Assembly (NCBI GenBank): GCA_002404155.1
Contig: DHJC01000043.1
Location: 1 to 7,510, forward strand
DNA length: 7,510 nt
Source of the DNA: Chloroflexi bacterium UBA4730
GTDB lineage: Bacteria > Chloroflexota > Limnocylindria > P2-11E
Direction of reading: 5' to 3'
Below the pieces are notes generated by a model. The model made no database searches. It was not told where the DNA came from and was given only the letters and a program-made list of their open reading frames with translations. The number at the start of each line of letters is the position of its first letter. Positions within the stretch are counted from its first letter, which is position 1. Both the position numbers and the translations under genes were made by a program. Positions 6,101 through 7,510 of this stretch are shown in pieces.

Positions 6101-6492
6101 ACGTCTCGGCGGCGGCGCGAGCGCGCGCGATCCGGGAGAGCCAGGAACGCAAGGGGTTCAGTGCCATCGTCGGCGACTGGTATTGGCTCGAGGCCGAGGC
6201 CTTGCGGCGCGCCGGCCGGATCCCAGAGGCAGAGCGCGTCCTCGAATCCGGGCTCGCGGATTACCGCGAGCATGGCATGCACCGCGGTATCTGGCAGCTC
6301 TCGCGTCTTCTGCTGCGGATCGCGCGCGCGGGGGGCGATGCGGCGCTCACGGAACGGATCCTCAAGGAAAGCGCCGACTCTCGAGAGATCATCGCTCGCT
6401 CCCTCGTCCGCCTTGGCCTCCGCGACGCATTCCTGAGCGATGCGCGACCGCCGCTCCTCGCGCCGGCCCCGGCTGCCGCTCCGCTTCGCTAG
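3103..6492 (+). CDS. Class III adenylate/guanylate cyclase with AAA ATPase and TPR-like region
   Basis: This 1129-residue cytoplasmic signalling protein has no signal peptide or membrane segment. Residues 13-195 form a class III cyclase domain. Metal-binding aspartates are D23 (LFCDLKGST) and D67 (MGDAILAYFG). The transition-state pair is N143 and R147 (GDAVNVAARLQ). The adenine-specifying Asp is T136, as in class IIIb enzymes, and the usual substrate Lys position is R63. Residues about 210-480 are a STAND/AAA-type ATPase: Walker A GDFGLGKTR (237-245) and Walker B VVVYDDLHWGD (360-370). A winged-helix-like region follows (from LPETVQGIVAARIDRL, near 493), then helical TPR-like repeats from about 623 to 1110 and an Ala/Pro tail. 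The architecture and length are usual for large actinobacterial and Chloroflexota cyclase-ATPase proteins, where ligand or partner binding by the C-terminal part is thought to control the cyclase. An in-frame TAG at 3091 makes GTG 3103 the first possible start. Product (cAMP or cGMP) and activity are not certain. Confidence 0.9.
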   Translation: MPGTAPSTGLAGERRIVTVLFCDLKGSTALAESLDPEAWAELVDGAFRALRGPIDRYEGTVARVMGDAILAYFGAPVAHEDDPQRAILAAFEMRRELAQYQASLPAGRSVDLAIRVGINTGLAVVGDSGGQGIEYTALGDAVNVAARLQAAAPIGGIVVGAATERQVRDAFELRPLGPLELKGRAAPVLAFEALRHREGTRAAHAVPVVGRKTELDVLREAAADVHAGVGRVVAIVGDFGLGKTRLLEEVRTEWERLGGGSWSEARAQSYGGATPYLLHRQSIFDACGVRSEDPPAVVRERVETAFTRLGQDAEAIATLGWMLGIPPEGAQPPPAEVLRDRISRTTQDLLRRRSGEGPSVVVYDDLHWGDPASVDLIGELFVVAEDAPILFLWTMRPERESAAWRLKERAARDYPHLYRELAVAPLDADACRLLLGALMPRARLPEALLSQVIERAEGNPLFVEELVRAMEDQGVVRRDGETVVAGDINDLRLPETVQGIVAARIDRLDPDSKHTLQLASVIGRTFDYDVLRTLDDADGLDRRLVTLQRGELIRELQREPDRRFAFRHALTQEAAYESLLQRRRREVHRLVAETLELRHQARQEEFAGIIGRHFADAADPRAVGYLRVAGDRALRVHAIDDAIENYRAAMGLITPSAESELVTAVALGLGRAYEFKGRHDDALATYEALEQQARERGSATMEAAGLTQRIIIFATPTSRRDLSMAVRLLKVATPLAERGGDPRVKARLGWARMGVAAWTGDYDGAMTAGQEAVRLAREHGLRDVLALTLNDLARAMIGDGRLDDAKQPRDEAIALLRELGDKPMLGDALGSRALAALADHDFRTALGAATEARAIADEIHNDWGRSFADMNLSRARAETGDFGAGIELGESCVAYGDRAGFVIAQVGMRAELARAYWESGDPVRATEHLHAGLRIAEEKGSAVIRWAAADGLYIALQSDDPAATDGWRAFIEEHERGLERERQDVQVLSQVASELLAGQHVSAAARARAIRESQERKGFSAIVGDWYWLEAEALRRAGRIPEAERVLESGLADYREHGMHRGIWQLSRLLLRIARAGGDAALTERILKESADSREIIARSLVRLGLRDAFLSDARPPLLAPAPAAAPLR

Positions 6493-6581
6493 GTCTCCTG
6501 GAACTCCTGGTGGATCGCCCGGACCGCGTTCTCCCGGTCCTTCTCCGACACGACGAGCGAGATGTTGAGCTCGCGACAAGT
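6489..6581 (-). pseudogene. lysC: Aspartokinase C-terminal fragment
   Basis: The minus strand reads TCRELNISLVV, SEKDRENAVR, AIHQEFQET and then TAG at 6491-6489. The pattern of an x-x-ELNIS-hVV strand, an acidic SEKD turn, a helix AVRAIHQEF and a stop is the last ACT-domain strand-helix of monofunctional aspartokinases, which phosphorylate aspartate and are feedback-regulated through the ACT domains. Only about 30 of roughly 400 codons remain. The frame meets a TAA at 6602-6600, and similarity ends near 6581. Its stop overlaps the cyclase stop tail to tail in a shared CTAG. Together with asd on the other side of the cyclase, it points to an original lysC / cyclase / asd neighbourhood. The short length is the main doubt. 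Confidence 0.7.
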
Positions 6582-6596
6582 GGCGCCGGCGCGCCG

Positions 6597-6615
6597 TTCT
6601 TAGGAAATTCTTAGG
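6597..6615. promoter_or_regulatory. Tandem 8-bp direct repeat with 11-bp period, response-regulator-box-like
   Basis: TTCTTAGG occurs at 6597-6604 and again at 6608-6615, separated by AAA. The 11-base period of two same-strand octamers is the layout bound by OmpR/PhoB-type response regulators. It is AT-rich compared with its surroundings. No intact gene starts next to it on either strand, and it lies at the outer edge of the lysC relic, so it may be a displaced operator. Confidence 0.45.
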
Positions 6616-6750
6616 GATTGACCGCATCTGGCCCGAAGGGGACCAACGCGCAAAGCCAGATGTCCACCGAGCGCAGATCCGCCCGTCCCACGTTCGGCCC
6701 GTTGGCGCGCCACACGAGGCCGGAGGAAACGCCGCCGATTCGAGGCTCAT
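6616..6750. other. Stretch with no recognised gene
   Basis: Frames are open on both strands, but no domain or motif is recognised. A TTGACC at 6618-6623 right after the direct repeats has no matching -10 box at the expected distance. Confidence 0.4.
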
Positions 6751-6958
6751 TCAATACCGCGTGCGGGCGGCTGACGCAAGCGCGCCCCGGTGTCGCGGGT
6801 GCGGGATTCGGAGTCCTCTCTTGATGAACGAGCAATAGGTCTTCGAGAGGGAGGTCGCCTTCGAGATCGTCGCGCCCAACACGTCCGCCAGGGGTGGTAG
6901 AAGTTCTGAAACGCTCGTGCTCCTCCGGATTCAGCCGCTCACGTCCTGTCGTCGCCAT
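6751..6958 (-). pseudogene. Decayed protein with C-terminal HTH-like PHPRH signature
   Basis: Reading the minus strand into TGA 6753-6751, one frame gives ELLPPLADVLGATISKATSL, then SKTYCSFIKRGLRIPHPRH (the PHPRH codons at 6804-6790), then RGALASAARTRY. This helical segment ending in the IxRGxRxPHPRHW signature recurs at the C-termini of actinobacterial helix-turn-helix-like proteins as I recall them; their function is not established. The usual Trp after PRH is Arg here (TGG to CGG). The preceding part, RERLNPEEHERF (6943-6908), lies in another frame, and one extra base at 6907 joins them as HERF-ELLPPL. An ATG at 6958-6956 precedes it, but the rest of the N-terminus is probably lost in further breaks upstream. 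It is transcribed away from the serine recombinase. Family identity rests on the motif alone. Confidence 0.5.
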
Positions 6959-7188
6959 CGCCCCGGCGTGGGCGCCTGCTGGCGCTCGCGCTCCGCTTCC
7001 TGCCCGCGCGACCGCTATGCCGCGGGTTGTTGGCGGCTGCGCGAAGCCCCCCGACCCGCCGAGCTTTGGCGGCAGGTCGCCCGCCGCCTTCGTTCGCTCT
7101 AACGTCGCCCGCGGTGGGCGCATATCGGTCAAACACGTGCCCGCGTGACGCTTCGCCCCGTACACGAAACGAACCTTTTGTGGTAGTT
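6959..7188. other. Probable degraded or non-coding DNA before the recombinase
   Basis: All frames give Arg/Ala/Gly/Pro-rich products without domains. On the minus strand, a short frame reading QEAERERQQAPTPGRWRR could be an older N-terminal piece of the decayed PHPRH gene. A small hairpin CCGCC-gagcttt-GGCGG lies at 7056-7072. No tRNA or clear promoter is seen. The last 30 bases before the recombinase are unusually T-rich for this window. Confidence 0.35.
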
Positions 7189-7197
7189 GTGTTGAGT

Positions 7198-7510
7198 GTG
7201 CCGCTGACCGTCGTCGGCTACGTGCGGGTGTCGACCGACGAGCAGTTGGACTCCGGTGCGGGGCTCGAGGCCCAGCGCCGGGCGATCCGTGACGAGTGCC
7301 AACGCCGAGGCTGGCGGCTTGCCGACATCTACGAGGATGCGGCCTCGGGGCGAGCCCTCACCGGGCGCTCCGGCCTGAAAGCCGCCTTGGCCGCGCTTGA
7401 CGGCCGCGTTGCCACGGCGCTCGTGGTTGCGAAGCTTGATCGCCTCTCGCGTAGCGCGCGCCCCTCCGGACCGATCCATCGCTGCAGCGCGGAACGGAGA
7501 ACGCGCGCAG
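7198..7510 (+). CDS. Serine recombinase, N-terminal catalytic domain (partial, runs off the window)
   Basis: Starting at GTG 7198, the product reads MPLTVVGYVRVSTDEQLDSG, with nucleophile S12 in the Y-x-R-V-S-T-x-x-Q motif and R10. It continues with GAGLEAQRRAIRDECQRRGW, YEDAASGRALTGRSGLKAAL and VAKLDRLSRS (79-86), all hallmarks of the resolvase/invertase catalytic domain. The SGAGLEAQ and SGRAL-type loops suit the recombinases of integrative elements, but the length and C-terminal DNA-binding domain are not visible. A GTG at 7189 would add three residues and cannot be excluded; neither start has a good ribosome binding site. After S86 the frame stays open to the window end, but the sequence (ARPSGPIHRCSAERRTRA) no longer matches the family. 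Fragments such as LQR and ENAR in the other frames hint at small indels in the last 50 bases. It may be a pseudogene. Confidence 0.82.
   Translation, partial: MPLTVVGYVRVSTDEQLDSGAGLEAQRRAIRDECQRRGWRLADIYEDAASGRALTGRSGLKAALAALDGRVATALVVAKLDRLSRSARPSGPIHRCSAERRTRA

Noticed and set aside
5548..6750. 400-codon minus-strand open frame
   Set aside because: It is antisense to the cyclase C-terminal region; a long shadow frame is expected in GC-rich DNA and it shows no domain.
6611..7165. 184-codon minus-strand frame taken as one gene
   Set aside because: Only the LNPEEHERF part looks natural; the rest is low-complexity, and the conserved PHPRH segment lies in a different frame.
1..7510. CRISPR array, tRNA or rRNA genes
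   Set aside because: No regularly spaced repeats, no T-arm GTTCRANNC context and no conserved rRNA words were found on either strand.

Overview
The window is high-GC DNA (clearly above 65% G+C by eye). Coding segments strongly prefer G or C at third positions and use GTG starts. The protein families fit a soil or freshwater actinobacterium, perhaps of the Thermoleophilia type; that placement is inference. The one large intact gene is a 1129-residue class III nucleotidyl cyclase fused to an AAA-type ATPase and a long TPR-like region (3103-6492, plus strand). Almost everything else is a broken or truncated gene, so the window reads as a mosaic of decayed pieces rather than ordinary chromosome.

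Left part (1-1740): an HNH-like zinc protein with a +1 frameshift (25-640); a 29-codon glycine-rich C-terminal stub on the minus strand (663-752); a short tyrosine-recombinase fragment with the H-x-x-R-H box (743-841), abutting that stub; an alpha-helical protein with a HEPN-like R-x4-H motif and a +1 frameshift (880-1408); a convergent hairpin/terminator; and a small unknown minus-strand gene (1475-1738, possibly once starting at 1815). Middle (1740-2660): mostly non-coding, with inverted repeats, a tiny C-terminal coding remnant, and the C-terminal part of a glycine-zipper general-stress-like protein (2219-2500).

Central block (about 2657-6581): the first 133 codons of aspartate-semialdehyde dehydrogenase (asd, minus strand), the intact cyclase (plus strand), and the last 31 codons of an aspartokinase (lysC, minus strand). 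Both lysine/threonine-pathway genes are cut on their outer sides. The block therefore looks like a piece of a lysC / cyclase / asd locus carried here whole, with intact lysC and asd presumably elsewhere in the genome.

Right part (6582-7510): a tandem 8-bp direct repeat with 11-bp period, a decayed minus-strand gene ending in a GLRIPHPRH signature, and the N-terminal catalytic domain of a serine recombinase that runs to the window edge. Two recombinase classes bracketing truncated genes suggest an integration hotspot or gene graveyard. A chimeric assembly is the main alternative. No tRNA, rRNA or CRISPR array was seen.
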